From Zonotrichia leucophrys gambelii (lineage: Eukaryota; Chordata; Aves; Passeriformes; Passerellidae): a DNA stretch of 64,000 nt. A program made the translations under genes and the position numbers. The notes under the pieces are model-generated. The model was given only the letters and a program-made list of their open reading frames with translations. It had not been told where the DNA came from and ran no database searches. The DNA lies in assembly GCF_028769735.1 (NCBI RefSeq), contig NC_088186.1, positions 8,091,001 to 8,155,000 on the forward strand, in the 5' to 3' direction. How positions within the stretch are numbered: the stretch's first letter is position 1; every line of letters begins with the position of its first letter. Below are positions 52,490 through 63,865 of this stretch, piece by piece.

Positions 52490-53090
52490 AGCCTATACTT
52501 CCAGCCGGTCCGCAGAGCTCCGGGATCTCCCGGAATATGTGGCGGGGCGAAGGCGAGCCCGGCGTGCTGGCAGAGGCGCTGCCATCCATCCATCCATCCA
52601 TGCATCCACGCATGCATCCATCCATCCCCCGTGTGCCGCGGGGCACTCCCGCGGGGCTGGGTGTGCACAGCCCGCTCCCGGACACACGCACGCCTCCAGC
52701 CGGCTCCCGGCACCGAGCGGGGATGCTGCAGCCACAGGCACGGCCAGACCTACCTGCAATGACAGCCGGAGATCTCTGTCCGCCCTCGGCTTTCAGCCAC
52801 ACTTGCAAAGTGAAGGCATCTCGGGGCAGCTCCACGTCTGCCTTGAGCCGCAGCTGATCACCTTGGCCACTGAAATAGAGCGCCCTGCTCGGGGTAAGGG
52901 ACTCCTCGTCGTCCTTTACCTCCCGCTGTTGCCTCCTGCGGGGGACATGCCCGGGCTCCAGCCCAGCAGTGGAGCGCCTTCCTCGGGCTAACCTGGTGGC
53001 ACAGGTGCCCGGGGCAGTGTGGAGGAGCTGGCGGCTGTGCCTGGTGTCCCTTCGTGCCCTGCGGGAGCGCTCGTCCATCCCACATTCGGG
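52490..53090. promoter_or_regulatory. CpG-rich block over PAPPA exon 1
   Basis: CG dinucleotides are frequent from about 52490 to 53090, covering exon 1 and the first bases of intron 1, and contrast sharply with the AT-rich sequence on both sides. This is the usual look of a vertebrate CpG-island promoter. The densest part is 52540-52700, just inside the intron. Island boundaries are by eye. Confidence 0.6.
52582..52628. repeat. CCAT-type tetranucleotide repeat
   Basis: CCATCCATCCATCCATCCAT followed by imperfect units (GCATCCACGCATGCATCCAT) lies about 125 bases downstream of the exon 1 donor in PAPPA sense. On the PAPPA strand it reads as ATGG units. Confidence 0.95.
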
Positions 53091-53150
53091 TCCACTGGCT
53101 AGGGCTGTACAGAGAAGCGCAAGAGGCAGCAGCAAACTCCAGAGCTGCAT
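52754..53150 (-). CDS. PAPPA: PAPPA coding exon 1: signal peptide, pro-peptide, start of LG domain
   Basis: This exon encodes residues 1-132 plus the first base of codon 133. The start is the ATG at 53150-53148, preceded by GAA, so a purine sits at -3. Residues 1-20 (MQLWSLLLPLALLCTALASG) form a clear signal peptide. Residues 21-76 are a basic pro-peptide ending in RRRQQR at 71-76. This is the site where the human pro-form is cut, so the mature chain should begin at Glu77. From about residue 87 (SRALYFSG) the laminin-G-like domain begins and runs to SPAVIA at 127-132. The donor is GCAG/GTAGGT, with GT at 53753-52752 counted minus-strand as 52753-52752. The proline-rich stretch I recall in the human pro-peptide is shorter here. 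The codons are CpG-rich, as is usual for a first exon in a promoter CpG island. An in-frame upstream GTG at 53240 is not used as the start. Confidence 0.96.
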
Positions 53151-53236
53151 TTCCAATCTTCCCCCCCCTTCTCCCCTGCAAATCCTCCCGATCTGCCAGC
53201 TTTGGGCTCCTCCTTGCCTTGACTTTCTTCTCTTGT
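53151..53236 (-). other. PAPPA: inferred PAPPA 5' UTR
   Basis: This is the region between the ATG and the start site predicted from the TATA-like box. The minus strand is purine-rich (GAAGGGTGAACAAGAGAAG and similar) and contains no upstream ATG. The frame remains open to a GTG at 53240-53238 in phase with the coding sequence, but a GTG would not normally compete with the downstream ATG. The 5' boundary is an inference. Confidence 0.35.
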
Positions 53237-53259
53237 TCACCCTTCTTGGTATTTGCTCT

Positions 53260-53267
53260 TTTTATAA
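53260..53267 (-). promoter_or_regulatory. candidate PAPPA TATA box
   Basis: The minus strand reads TATAAAAAG here, about 110 bases upstream of the PAPPA ATG. A start site about 30 bases downstream would fall near 53236 and give a 5' UTR of about 85 bases. The sequence is seen directly; its use as a TATA box is inferred from position only. The true transcription start could lie further upstream in the pyrimidine-rich tract. Confidence 0.4.
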
Positions 53268-53520
53268 CCCTTCTCAGTTGCTTTTTCTTTTCTTTTTTTC
53301 TTTTTTCTTTCTTTCTTTTTCCTGCTTATAGATTTTTTTTCTCCTTAAAACAAATAAAAATCAAATAAATCAAAACTCCTTCTTGGTTGAAATGTATTTC
53401 TCTGTTCTTCCTTCTCTATCTGTCTTCTTCTCCTCTATTCCTCCACAGCTGGAACTCCTCTCTCTCTTCTTTTCTCTGCTGAATTTTCTTCCCTTTATTT
53501 TTTTTTCTTCTTAAAAAAAA

Positions 53521-53547
53521 CACACACACACACACTCACACACACTC
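53521..53547 (+). repeat. CA-rich microsatellite
   Basis: CACACACACACACA with two CACT interruptions, next to an A run. It lies about 370 bases upstream of the PAPPA ATG. Confidence 0.9.
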
Positions 53548-54234
53548 AAAACAAAACAAAAAACCAAAACAACCCCCCAGCTTTCTCCAAGACTCAGACC
53601 CACTGATTTCCCTCCCCCCAAAAGATGCTCTAATCTATTTATTTTTTTGGCCTCCTTTATAACATAAGCCACAACCCCCTCCTTTCCCCCAACCTCCCCC
53701 CCTCCCTTCTTCTCCACAAAATGAAAGAAAAGAGAAAAAGCCCCTCAGAAGATGAGTAAACAAGAATATGCTAATCTACTCTAGGGTGCTCCACCTTCCC
53801 AATTGAATGATTCCCATTAAAACTGCAGGGATCATGACTAATCAATCAGCTTGAAGGAGCAGATAGCTCCAGAGGTTCAAACACTTTTGCTGTTTTCCTT
53901 TTTCCCCCTTCTTTTCCTCTCTTCCTCTCTTTCCCCCTATCACTTCCCCCCCCTTATTTATTTTTTAAAGAAGACAATCAAGATGAATGGATCAATGTGA
54001 CAAAAATCCTGCACCCCCCTTTTTGCAATCTCCCCAGCTTTCTTTCTCAGTCCAGTCCAAAACACACATTCCTATTTTTTTTTTCTTGGCAAAAGAGAAA
54101 GCTATTTCTCCTCTCAGACTCCCCGTTGCACTTTGCTGGTAAACCTTATGCTCCTCTGCAGCACATAAAGAGTCTTGAAACTTGAGTCTCAGATATTTTT
54201 TTTTTAATTGCTTTCTTTCTTTCTGTCTTTTCCA

Positions 54235-54256
54235 CTCTCTCTCTCTCTCTCTCTCT
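54235..54256 (+). repeat. (CT)11 microsatellite
   Basis: Eleven perfect CT units within the upstream pyrimidine-rich tract, about 1.1 kb before the PAPPA ATG. Confidence 0.97.
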
Positions 54257-57200
54257 TTCTTTTTCTAATTCCTTCTTTTCCTCTTATTATTTTCTCAAAG
54301 TTATGCAATCAGCCAGGCTCCCCCTTTTGTGGTCCCCCTCAGTGCAGTTGTGTGCAGCTAATCCAAATGTTGCATCAAAGGTCCCCATCGAATCATCAGG
54401 AGCTAAAAGGAGAGAAGCTTTTTGAAGAGCATTTGCCTTCCAGAAGCTGTAGCAACAGAGTAGGACTTGGCTTTTGAGTGCTCCAAAGACTCCTGGGTTA
54501 TTTTTTTGGAAATAATAATTTAAAAAAAAAATCAATTATTCATTTTATTGGTGGATTGAATAAAAAAAAATCCTCTCTGAATATTGTTAATTTTCAGCCT
54601 AAGGAATTCAGCTCCCCTGGTTTCCTTGGCTTGGTTGTAGCCACAGGTAAGCTCCTGGCTGCTTGCTGGTTTGTAGATCTCTGTTTCTGAGCTGGGACGT
54701 TTCTTTTTTTTTCCTCTTTTCTTTTTTTTTTTTTTTTTAATTTTTTTTCACTCTTGAAAGATCTCAAAAGCTCCCCCTGATGGCAACAAAAAGGATTTTT
54801 CTGAGTCCTTAATCAGTGGAAATGACTTGGCAGTGGCGCTCACGGAGTGTTGGGGCCACTGCTCTCCTCTGAAGAAATCGACTAAAACCAAGTTAAATCA
54901 CACCATACCCGGCCACAAACCACTCACATCATCCTCTTCTTCCCTCTCTAAATTGATGATTGTCACATCTTACTTTCCCTATATATTTTCAACAGGAATC
55001 ATGAAACAGTTTTCCTGGGACTGGCATCTCTCTGCTCTTGCAGGCTGCCCTGTTAGCATTGCTTAGTTCTGACAACTTCCACTTAAAATATACATTATAA
55101 CAGTAGTGAAAAATCAATTTTGCCAATGATAGAGTGCTTTTGCGTGTTCACAAGTCTTCCAAAAAAAGTTATTTTTAAGTTTCTTGCTAATTTGAGCACT
55201 CCATGATACACAATTGGCATTTTCAGTGGTGCTGGGTTTATCCACAAAGTCCCACCAGAAGTCAAACACAAGCACAGCCTTAGAGTCCCTCTCTATTCTC
55301 CTGCCCATCCCTCCACCACAGCTCTTCCTACAAAAAAGACAAAATACTGAGAGCATCTACAAAGTTTATAATACAAGACCTCCAAGCCATTAAGCCTCTC
55401 AACAGCTGAGAGGAAATGTTTAACTGGGAAATAAACGGTACAAACTCCTATAAATGTCCTGAAGAACTCTCAGGGATATGAAAAAGGCACTTCTCTCTCT
55501 GTGCCTGTTTGGCAGAAACAATTTAAGATCTGAGCTAAGTGCTGCACTGCACTGCTCTAACTTAGCTCATAGAGGACACTGCAAATCAACCAAAAAATCC
55601 AAAAAGTTTAAAGTGAACCTGTTCAGCTTCAGCAAGAGCTAAAGCAGGAGGAATCCTGCTGCCAGGACACTGCTTCCTCCACATGACAACTCCTCTGAGG
55701 GCCCTGGGAACTCTGCACATGTCCAGGCTGGGAGAGCAGGCTCTTAAAATAATGCTGGTTCCACTTTTTCCAGGAGAAAAAGCTAATTCTGTGAAATCGT
55801 GGCATTCATTAGGGACATCACGATTTGGCTGAAATCATCAAGGAAATTTACTGAAACACTTCAATTTGATAGCACTGCATCATTTAATTTTGGACGTACT
55901 TGACCTTCTATCTCTTACAAAAGGGTTTCACTGTGACCAAATCACACTTCAATGCATCAGCCTGCAGCTCCAGTGACAAATTCTGGGATATTCTTGATGC
56001 AGAGGAAAAGCCCAGAGCTCTGCTTCCTGTACTCATTGAAGACAGAAAAAAAGTATGGAAAGATGGGATTTACCTCTAGCCCACAAATTACATCTTCAAT
56101 CAGTTTTATTCTGAAGACAAAGTAAAAGCATAGAGAAAATGTAATATATAAACTTTAGATGTGATAGAAAATGAAGTTGAAGAGATTTGATTTTAGGAAT
56201 AGTGAGTAAATCTTGGATTCCTTAAGTGTGTGGGTCAGATCTAACTTCCCTGACCAGATGAAATTCTCCCCTGCACAGATGGACATTTATTCTCTGCTTA
56301 AGCCAGTACTTAAATGATGTACAGACCTGGCAGAGAGGTTCCTGCCCAAGGAGAATAATCCTACTGCTGCACTTGAGTGCAATATCCTCCTCAGGAAAGG
56401 GAGAGGGAGATTGTCTTGCATCTAGAGGTATTTTCATGAGAAAAAGGAAAAAAAAAAAAAGCATCTAACCCTAGTTACACACATAGAGAAAAGTATTAGA
56501 ATAGATATTTATGACACTATGCCAAAAAATAGCATTGAGCTAAATGCTGTATGCAGTCATTATAAGGAGAAATACTCAGCAGGAATCTTAGCTGAAGCTG
56601 CCAATAACTCCCAGGTTCAAGACTGGAGCTGAGTGAATAAATCATAACAAATAATGGTTTTGTCAAATTTCGACTTTTTTTTCCCTCCTATTTGCAAGTA
56701 GACTGTGAAACCTCTCAAATATGTTTGAAATTACATGGCCATTTCTTCCTTGTCGTTAGTATTTCTCCGAAGCCAATTAGCACACAATTTGCTGTAATGT
56801 ACACATTTTCACATTTGTTCTGTGTTAATTGGGCAAGGAAGTCACACAGCATTATTTTTGGCTCCCTGGGGGGTCAGGTTTAATCACTCATGATACAGTA
56901 AAATTACTAATTTTACATGCGATGGGAGTTTCCATGCTTGAAACTCTCCTTGCGAAAAGCGGCGCTGGCTCTTCAAATTACTCACACGAAGGTCAATTAA
57001 AAACAATATTTCTTGAAAGTTGAGCTGAAAAGTCTGCCAGATACAACTGAATTGAGGCCCTACTATTCTGGGTAAGTATTTGTGCATATTTGTCCTCTCC
57101 ATGCACAACTCCATCAATCACAGCAGAGGTTTCACAGTCTTTACCCCTCACCGATATCCCAATCAAGTCTCTCCCAACTTGGCTTGGGTTAAGGATGGCT

Positions 57201-60200
57201 GGAACACAATCCAACAGCTACTCTGCTCAGAATCAGACAGGGCCCAGACACCAGATTTTAACACAACGTGTTGGATTCAGGGCATATTTTATGCAATCAG
57301 CAATGGTATGATCGGAATCACGCTGCCTCCACAGAGCAGCGTGGAATGAAACCCAAAGAGCTGAGAATAGCTTCAAAGAAAAGGGGATTTGGGCACCCTG
57401 GCTTGTGAATCCCATGAAGTCCAGCACCTTTTAGGAGAAATAGAGTGACTTGCTTGGTGACATGGTTGTGGAATGGGGTTGCATTGGGTAGAGTGAGGCC
57501 ACAGCTCCTCGTGAGCCTGAGGAAACATTAATGAATGAAATGCTAATAACTAAAAAAAAAAAAACAACAGTGAAAACATGTGAAGCATGTTCTGTCTTGG
57601 AAAAGACTTAACAGAAGACCTAATGTGGACTCAGTGTAAATCCACCAGATTTTTCATTGTTTTCTCTATCTGTCATTCCTCCTCTCATTTTAAACAGAGT
57701 GATTAAAAGTCTGTGTTCTGCCTCCGCTGTCGCACTCCGTACTGATAACAATCCTGATTCCAAGGATTTATAACTATTGCCTGCACACTCATCATTCCAC
57801 ACAACTCCACTCACTTGAAATCACAACACCAGCTCAGGGTTGCCTTTATTAGTGGATAAGAGACTCTTCTGCTGCTGGTCCCTCAGCTGCCCCTTATGTA
57901 AAATACTCTGTTAATTTACATCAATAAAACAGCCCCCATGTCAATTTGAATCACACTCTTTAATCCAGAAAAGTTTACTGAACAATTAAGAAGTGCAATA
58001 AATGACAATCAAGACTAAAGGCATAATTGATGACTTTATGAAGGTTTCAGTAATTTTATAAGGTAATTTGCAGTCAGTGGCTATAAATTCCTATTTAAAC
58101 CTGGCATACCACTCTTTTTTGCCCTGCAGAGAGCTGTATTTCCTAACAATACTGATGCCTGTTTGCCTGGAATTCAGTTACTTTATCCTTCAAATTTCCC
58201 TCATGAAATATTGTATTTCCAGAAAAAGTTACATACTCCTTGTATTTTTTTCACCACACTCTTGAAATACATTCTGGGGGGTGGGGCAGAAATCTCTGTT
58301 CTACATTGTGGTGAGAGTGATAAACCATGGTAGATGATGTAAGCAAAGGGGCACAATCTTCAATTAAACCATGTAAATGCTGATTGAATTAGTGGACCTG
58401 TTTTGATTTGGACTGATACTCTAATTCTGGGTGCTCAGGTTGATCTGTCCAGGTGAAATCCTGGCACTGAAATCCTGCCCTGACTGAAATCCTTGCTCAG
58501 GCATGAAGGAGAGAACAACTGTGACCTCACCTGCATGGTGTCACTCCAAGGCCATGTCCCTGTGACCCAAAACATGCTCATGGGGATGCTCCAGGTTTAT
58601 GGGATCAGCCCCAGTGCATCCCACAGGGTGAGTTTTGGACCAGACCCTTCACATCCCATTTCTCCAGGGCCACATCTGGATGTGGGAGAGCACCAGGCAG
58701 GTTCAAAACCAGCAGACTGTTGGGGGCAGCAAAATCACAGCCTAAAGCAAAAGGTGCTGGGAGGAGGAAGGACCTCGTGGGTCTCAGCAAGTGCCCACAG
58801 CACCCAGCCCAGCCAGCCCCACAGCCCCAGCCCAGAGCATCCCTGTGTGCCCTTGGCAGGGACCAGCTCTCAGCACCCTCCCCAGGCCTTCCTGGCATTG
58901 TCCCTCCATCAAAAGCACTGCCTGGAGCCACCTGCCCCTCTCACACAAGTTTAAAAGCCCAACAAGAACACAAAACCTTTTTGCTCTCCCTCCTCAGTTA
59001 AGAAGCCTAAAATGATGCCTCTTTTAACAGTCTGCTCACCCAGAGATTTAAGTTTCCCAGATGAAGTCATGATGGTGAGAGCCAGAAGTGCAGAATGTTG
59101 TGTTTATCCCTTCTGCACTGTTTGCCCCATGAGGAATTCTGGAGATGCCATGAAAAAAACAGGGAAAACCCTGTGGAGTGCATGAGGAGATGCTTTGGTT
59201 TTCCATCATGCAAGATGTGCTATGTGGTTCCCAAACCATCTCACTTAAAAGCCACACATTCTCCAGTACTTCTGGGTTTGGATCAAAAGCTGGAAGAGAA
59301 CAGGACCTGGTTGGGATTGAATAGGGAACAAGACAAGCACTCAACTGCCCAGGAAGGAAACAACTCCTGGTAATCTCCATCTCCTGGTGATTTGCTGGTA
59401 GCTGGTTCAAGGCGGGCAGGAAATGGACAGAGCCATTTCTTTATGAGCACTGTCACTGTGTTTGGGCTCCCTTGAGAGAGCTGTGTCCATGACAGCATCC
59501 ACAAGCCCACCCTGACTCTGCTGGGGCCACCTCAAATCCACCTCTGGAATGCACAGGAGTACCAGGCTCCCACAGCAGGCAAGACCAAATCATGAGGACT
59601 GGTCAGAGAAAAGATTGTTTCACTGAACCAAAGATGTATCTGACAGCACCAGACAGACCAGTAACCCTGCAACTGAAAAAATCTGGTTTTGCTTTTTACC
59701 CAGGGGTGCCCTGGCTCTGTAAGCACAGAGTGCATCAGCAGATGTTGCACCCCTGCATCCACACACAACCCACACCACTGCAGTCACTGGGCATTAGTCA
59801 CCTCCCCACAGCCCAGAGGTCAAGGACTGGCTGGGCTCTGGAGCCTAAACTCTTCTCCTAGACCTGCCAATGTCTTCCCCACAAGATAAACAGCTTGCAG
59901 GGGTGCAGAGAGAGGAGGGGGCTGCCTTGGGAAGGCACAGGGGGGCTCTGCTGTCTGGGTACCTGTGCAGAAGATACATGGGAGGTCATCACTCTTCCAG
60001 GGCTCTGCTCCCACACCTTCCTCGAGCCATACATCACTTGAACAACATTAATGAGAGCGAGGTCAGCAGCAGCTCTCCTGGAGGAGGAGCCCAGGACAAG
60101 CAATGGGGTGGTTCTCCAATCCCCCACACAGGGTGGGCTCCCTTGGGCAGAGTAGGGTCCAGGAGATGGGGATGGAGAAGAGGGTTCTGCTTGTGCAGTT

Positions 60201-60215
60201 CTCTCAGAAGAGCCA

Positions 60216-60608
60216 TGTCGCAGACATCTTTTTATGAAAATCCTTTTCTTGGGATTTTTTCTTCCTGAGAAGCTGTGAGGCCTCAGGAACAAAATGTAAA
60301 CAATGGTTATCTGCTGCTGTGGAATGCAACAGGTGCATCTGTGATTGGTCTCATGTGGTTGTTTCTAATTAATGGCCAATCACAGCAGAGCTGGCTTGGA
60401 CAGAGTCTGAGGCAGCTGCCTTTGTTATCATTCTTGTCCTTTCTATTCTTAGCTTAGCTAGCCTTCTGAGATGAAACATTTTCTTTTATTCTTTTTAGTA
60501 TAGGGTTAATGTAATGTATGTCATAAAATAATAAACCAAGCCTTCTGAACATGGAGTCAACATTCTTGTCTCTTCCCTCACCTAAAAACCCCTGTGAACA
60601 CTGTCATG
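60216..60608 (+). mobile_element. solo LTR-like element, copy 2 (upstream of PAPPA)
   Basis: This element of about 393 bases begins TGTCGCAGAC and ends near CACTGTCATG. It is flanked by GAGCCA on both sides (60210-60215 and 60609-60614). It has the same order of blocks as the copy at 47091: GAGGCCTCAGGAACAAAATG, the nearly identical 87-base block (60299-60385), CTAGCCTTCTG, ATAAAATAATAAACC, and CATGGAGTCA. It lies about 7 kb upstream of the PAPPA start, antisense to it. No retroviral internal region is attached. Confidence 0.75.
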
Positions 60609-63600
60609 GAGCCACACAAGCTGCTCTGAAAGCCAGAAGGGAAGTTTGGTGCTGGCATGTGTGTACACACAGGGAGAGATGAGGAGCAGAACCCAAACAG
60701 ATGGAAATGCAAGGCTCAGGAACAATCTAGACAATTCAAATATATCAGGCCATGCATGATTTGGTATTCACAGGCAACATCTTCAAGAAAGTTTAACATA
60801 CCCAAATGTTTTTCCTAAACCAGATTTCTGCTTCAAAGCCAGTACTAACAAGATTAACACAAGAGACCTGCCATGTCTTGCTATTGGAGATGAAAATCAA
60901 GCAAACGATAAACAAATTGATCAAGAGAAAGACACCATGTGTCAGTCTGCAGCAAAGAAGCCAAAAGACAGAATTCAGAGGAAAAGCTGCTCGGCATTTG
61001 AGAGCTATTCCCAGCGAACCGGGATTTCCCCTCTCTGCTTTCATTTGAATGGCATTTGAAAAACACAGCTGCAGAGTCCCATGCACACCAGGGATGGAGC
61101 CAAAGGGGAACCCTCCCAGCCCTCAGCAGCAGATCTGAAGGGAGCACTTTGTCCTGAATTCACAGCACCCAGAGCACGAGTGAAGCCCTTCCACCAAACC
61201 TTCCCAGACCTCCACAGACACCTGGCACCCTGAGGTGCCCCATAAACCAGCAAAGGGCTGATTTGGGGCTTCTGCCCCAAGCTGGCACAGGAGGCTCCCT
61301 CAGACCAAACTGTCACTATAGGACACAAGAAAACACAAGCGCACACCGTTGTTCTCAAGGTGAAGGAAAAGGGAAGTTTATTTTCTGACTCTAACATTTA
61401 TAGTTTTCCAAGAGTGACAGTGGATTGGAGGGTGACAGTGCCACCTCTCCAATGACACTGGTCAAACCAACAGTCTATCAACTTTCTCTTCTTCCATAAA
61501 GGAATGCAAAACAATGAGTTGTTTATAGAAAGTGTGTGAGAAAGTTCACTACAAGAACGCCAACATCAGAAGGCTTAGAAAATCTTAAAAAACCAAAATG
61601 ACACCAAACAGCTCTCCTGGCATCAGAACCGGCCTCTGCCAGCTGTGGATCATCCCTGAGGCCTGGAGCTCAGAGCAAGGCAGCACCTGGCACTGCAGAG
61701 AGAGGAGGTTGCCTGCCTGGAAGGTATAGCCAGTCTCTGCAGTCATGTGCTCAGCTCCAGAATTTGAAAAATCTCATAACTTTCTGTGTCATCCCCTTGC
61801 ACCTGAAGCAGCCCCTCCCCAGCCCTCCCTTCCTGATCCCAGCCAAGCTTCCCCAGCTTCATTCCAGCCCTGCACCCCAGGTGCTTCATCTTCCTGTGCC
61901 CCCCAATGCTCTGCCCCCAGAGCCCACAGATATTAATTGATTTGTCAAAAGAGAGTTCAGGCAAGGATGTATTAAATCTGAGCATTCCACTCATACCTCC
62001 CGGGCTTCCCAGTGCAACTGAGATTCCTCAAACATGGTAAAAAAAACAAAACAAGACAAAACAAAACGGAGGAGGGAAGAACAGAAAGAGTGGAAATAGA
62101 AACCAGACAGATGAAAAGCAGAAGGGAAAAGAAAACCAACAACAAAACACAAATAAATTGGAGGACAGCCCTCACTAAAAGCTGCAGGTTGGGGTTTTTT
62201 TTGGCTAAAAGTTTGGCATCTGTGATATGTCAGGGGATGACATAAATACAGTATAGCAAGCTTTATAGGAAACAATTGCCATATGTGAGGGTGGTGGCAG
62301 CCTGTGCTCTCCCCGCCACCCCCTATTGCTTTCGTCTGCACTAAAGCTGAGTTTAAACAAGTGAAGTCCGTGTCTATCTGTCTGCATGTATAAATACATT
62401 TTCAGCCAAGACCCACCACTGGCTGCACTTGTATGGCAGCTCTCAGTCGAGATGTTTAAGCAGGGTTCTGACTTTATCCCCAGCTCATTGTTAATGCATT
62501 TAACAGCAGTTTCAGAAATTCCCTTTGCTCTCAGAGGTGACACCTGGGTCTCCAGCAGATATCTCTGATGCAGCACAGCTCACCAGTGGGTGTCAGCCCC
62601 CGTTTGCCCACGAGCATAGAAAACCAGCAAGCATCATATGGACAGCTATAAAAGCTGCAGAGAACAGGATCTGAGTGAGCTACAACCTTGTTTGTGTTGG
62701 AGGAGATCTCCTGTATCCTTCTTTTAAAGCTGATGGTTATGGCTCGAGCACATCTGTGTGCAGAATTGGACACACTGCATGGGCTGTGCTGCTGAAAAGG
62801 CAGCTCAGCTCCTCTGCTCAGGCAGGTAATTAAACCCATCAGTGAGTGAATGACCTGGTTAAGAATCTCAAGAAAATAGAAAATTCCTCAGGAGGCAAAA
62901 ACTGGAATTGAAATATCAAAATTTATCCTGGAGCGAAAAATAGCCTCCTTTCATTCTTTTGCCACCAGTGCTTTAAAAAAGGATGAGGAAAATGAAAAGT
63001 GCACCAAATAATACATGAAAACATTCTCCCCAACTAAATAGACATAGAGGCACAAAGCCCTGTATATATTCAGTACTATTTTTAGAAAACATTTAAACCT
63101 ACAGACTTCAAAATTAATTCTCCAAAGTACATTTCTATAGTGCAATCCAAATCTCATTAAATTCCATAGTTCATAATATTTATACAAGAAGGTACCCTTT
63201 GTTATTAAATGCTATAGGACCTGCCCAGAAAGGTTAGCAACTCTTTCTAGGATACCAAAACCTTTTCAGATCAGTTCATCTCTAAAAAAAGCTGGGGCTG
63301 ATTTTAATTTGATCAGCCTTGAGTTGTTGTCAGAATAGTTTACTGAGCAGCTCCCATGAAAAACAGTGAGGCTTTTTATTGACAAATGAAATCAATTTTG
63401 TTAGGAGTATTCACAATATTTCAGCCCTTAAAATGTCATGTGCTCCAATTCAGCACAGCTTTGTGGCAAGGAGTGCATTGCCAGCTTTTAATAGGAAAAG
63501 CTGCCTGTGAATTTACAGCAATGACTTCATGGGGAATGTGGGGAACTTTCTCCCTCAAGGTGAGTGGGGTGATGAGCCCTGCTGCACAGGTTGGGACAAA

Positions 63601-63865
63601 TCAACCAAAATCAAGGTATGCCGGTGCCTACTTTTCCAGTTATGTCAGTGGAAGTGAAGAATTTAAATGGGAGGTGACATTTACATATTCTGTGCTAATT
63701 TTCCACCAGGTCACAGTGAGAGCTGGTCTTTGCTAACCATGGCTGCTCTTGACAAGGGGATGGAGCTGATCTGATCCTTTTTGATTGCCTCCTGTGACCC
63801 CATGTGCTGGAAAGCATCAAGGGCCTTCACTCCTCCAAACACCACCTGGAATCCACCTGAACATG

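Larger units (their letters stand above)
26809..52753 (-). other. PAPPA: PAPPA intron 1
   Basis: This intron of about 25.9 kb holds a TG repeat (34725-34756), an ancient CR1 (37060-37940), an AAC repeat (40907-40929), a purine-rich block around a CpG palindrome (43230-44180), a young CR1 (46252-46872) directly beside a solo LTR (47091-47473), and CpG/G-rich blocks at 34430-34505, 49501-49745 and 51190-51530. A CCAT repeat begins about 125 bases into the intron. Stretches without identifiable content include 26900-34400, 38000-40900, 41000-43200, 44200-46200 and 47900-49400. I see no exon of another gene on either strand. Confidence 0.9.
1..53236 (-). other. PAPPA: PAPPA gene, 5' portion (three coding exons)
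   Basis: The gene reads right to left. Its exons are 53150-52754, 26808-25740 and 1984-1839; the rest of the gene lies beyond the left edge. Exon phases chain correctly: exon 1 ends after one base of a Gly codon, exon 2 ends after two bases of an Arg codon, and exon 3 ends after one base of a Gly codon. All donors are GT and all acceptors AG. The spliced frame gives 537 complete residues. PAPPA is a secreted metzincin of the pappalysin family that cleaves IGFBP-4, IGFBP-5 and IGFBP-2 and so releases IGF near cells; stanniocalcins and the eosinophil major basic protein precursor inhibit it. These functional statements are family knowledge. The human protein is about 1,627 residues, so roughly one third is encoded here. 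The right end given is an inferred transcription start. Confidence 0.95.
53270..54300. other. long pyrimidine-rich tract upstream of PAPPA
   Basis: For about 1 kb the plus strand is dominated by C and T (runs such as TTTTTCTTTTTTCTTTCTTTC and TTCCCCCCCCTTATTT), so the PAPPA-sense strand is purine-rich. Within it are a CA run (53521-53547) and a CT run (54235-54256). It lies immediately upstream of the candidate TATA box. Such tracts can adopt triplex structures and deplete nucleosomes; that role is inference. Confidence 0.6.

Noticed and set aside
1839..53150. PAPPA2 instead of PAPPA
   Set aside because: The signal peptide start, RRRQQR site, LG-domain segments and exon 3 all match PAPPA nearly residue for residue; PAPPA2 has a much longer, different N-terminal region.
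53151..53240. In-frame 30-codon extension upstream of the PAPPA ATG
   Set aside because: It starts with GTG, not ATG, and would bury the signal peptide. The ATG at 53150 is followed at once by a clear signal sequence.
47091..60608. The two LTRs as the ends of a single provirus
   Set aside because: The 12.7 kb between them holds PAPPA exon 1, its promoter and intron 1 sequence, and no gag, pol or env.
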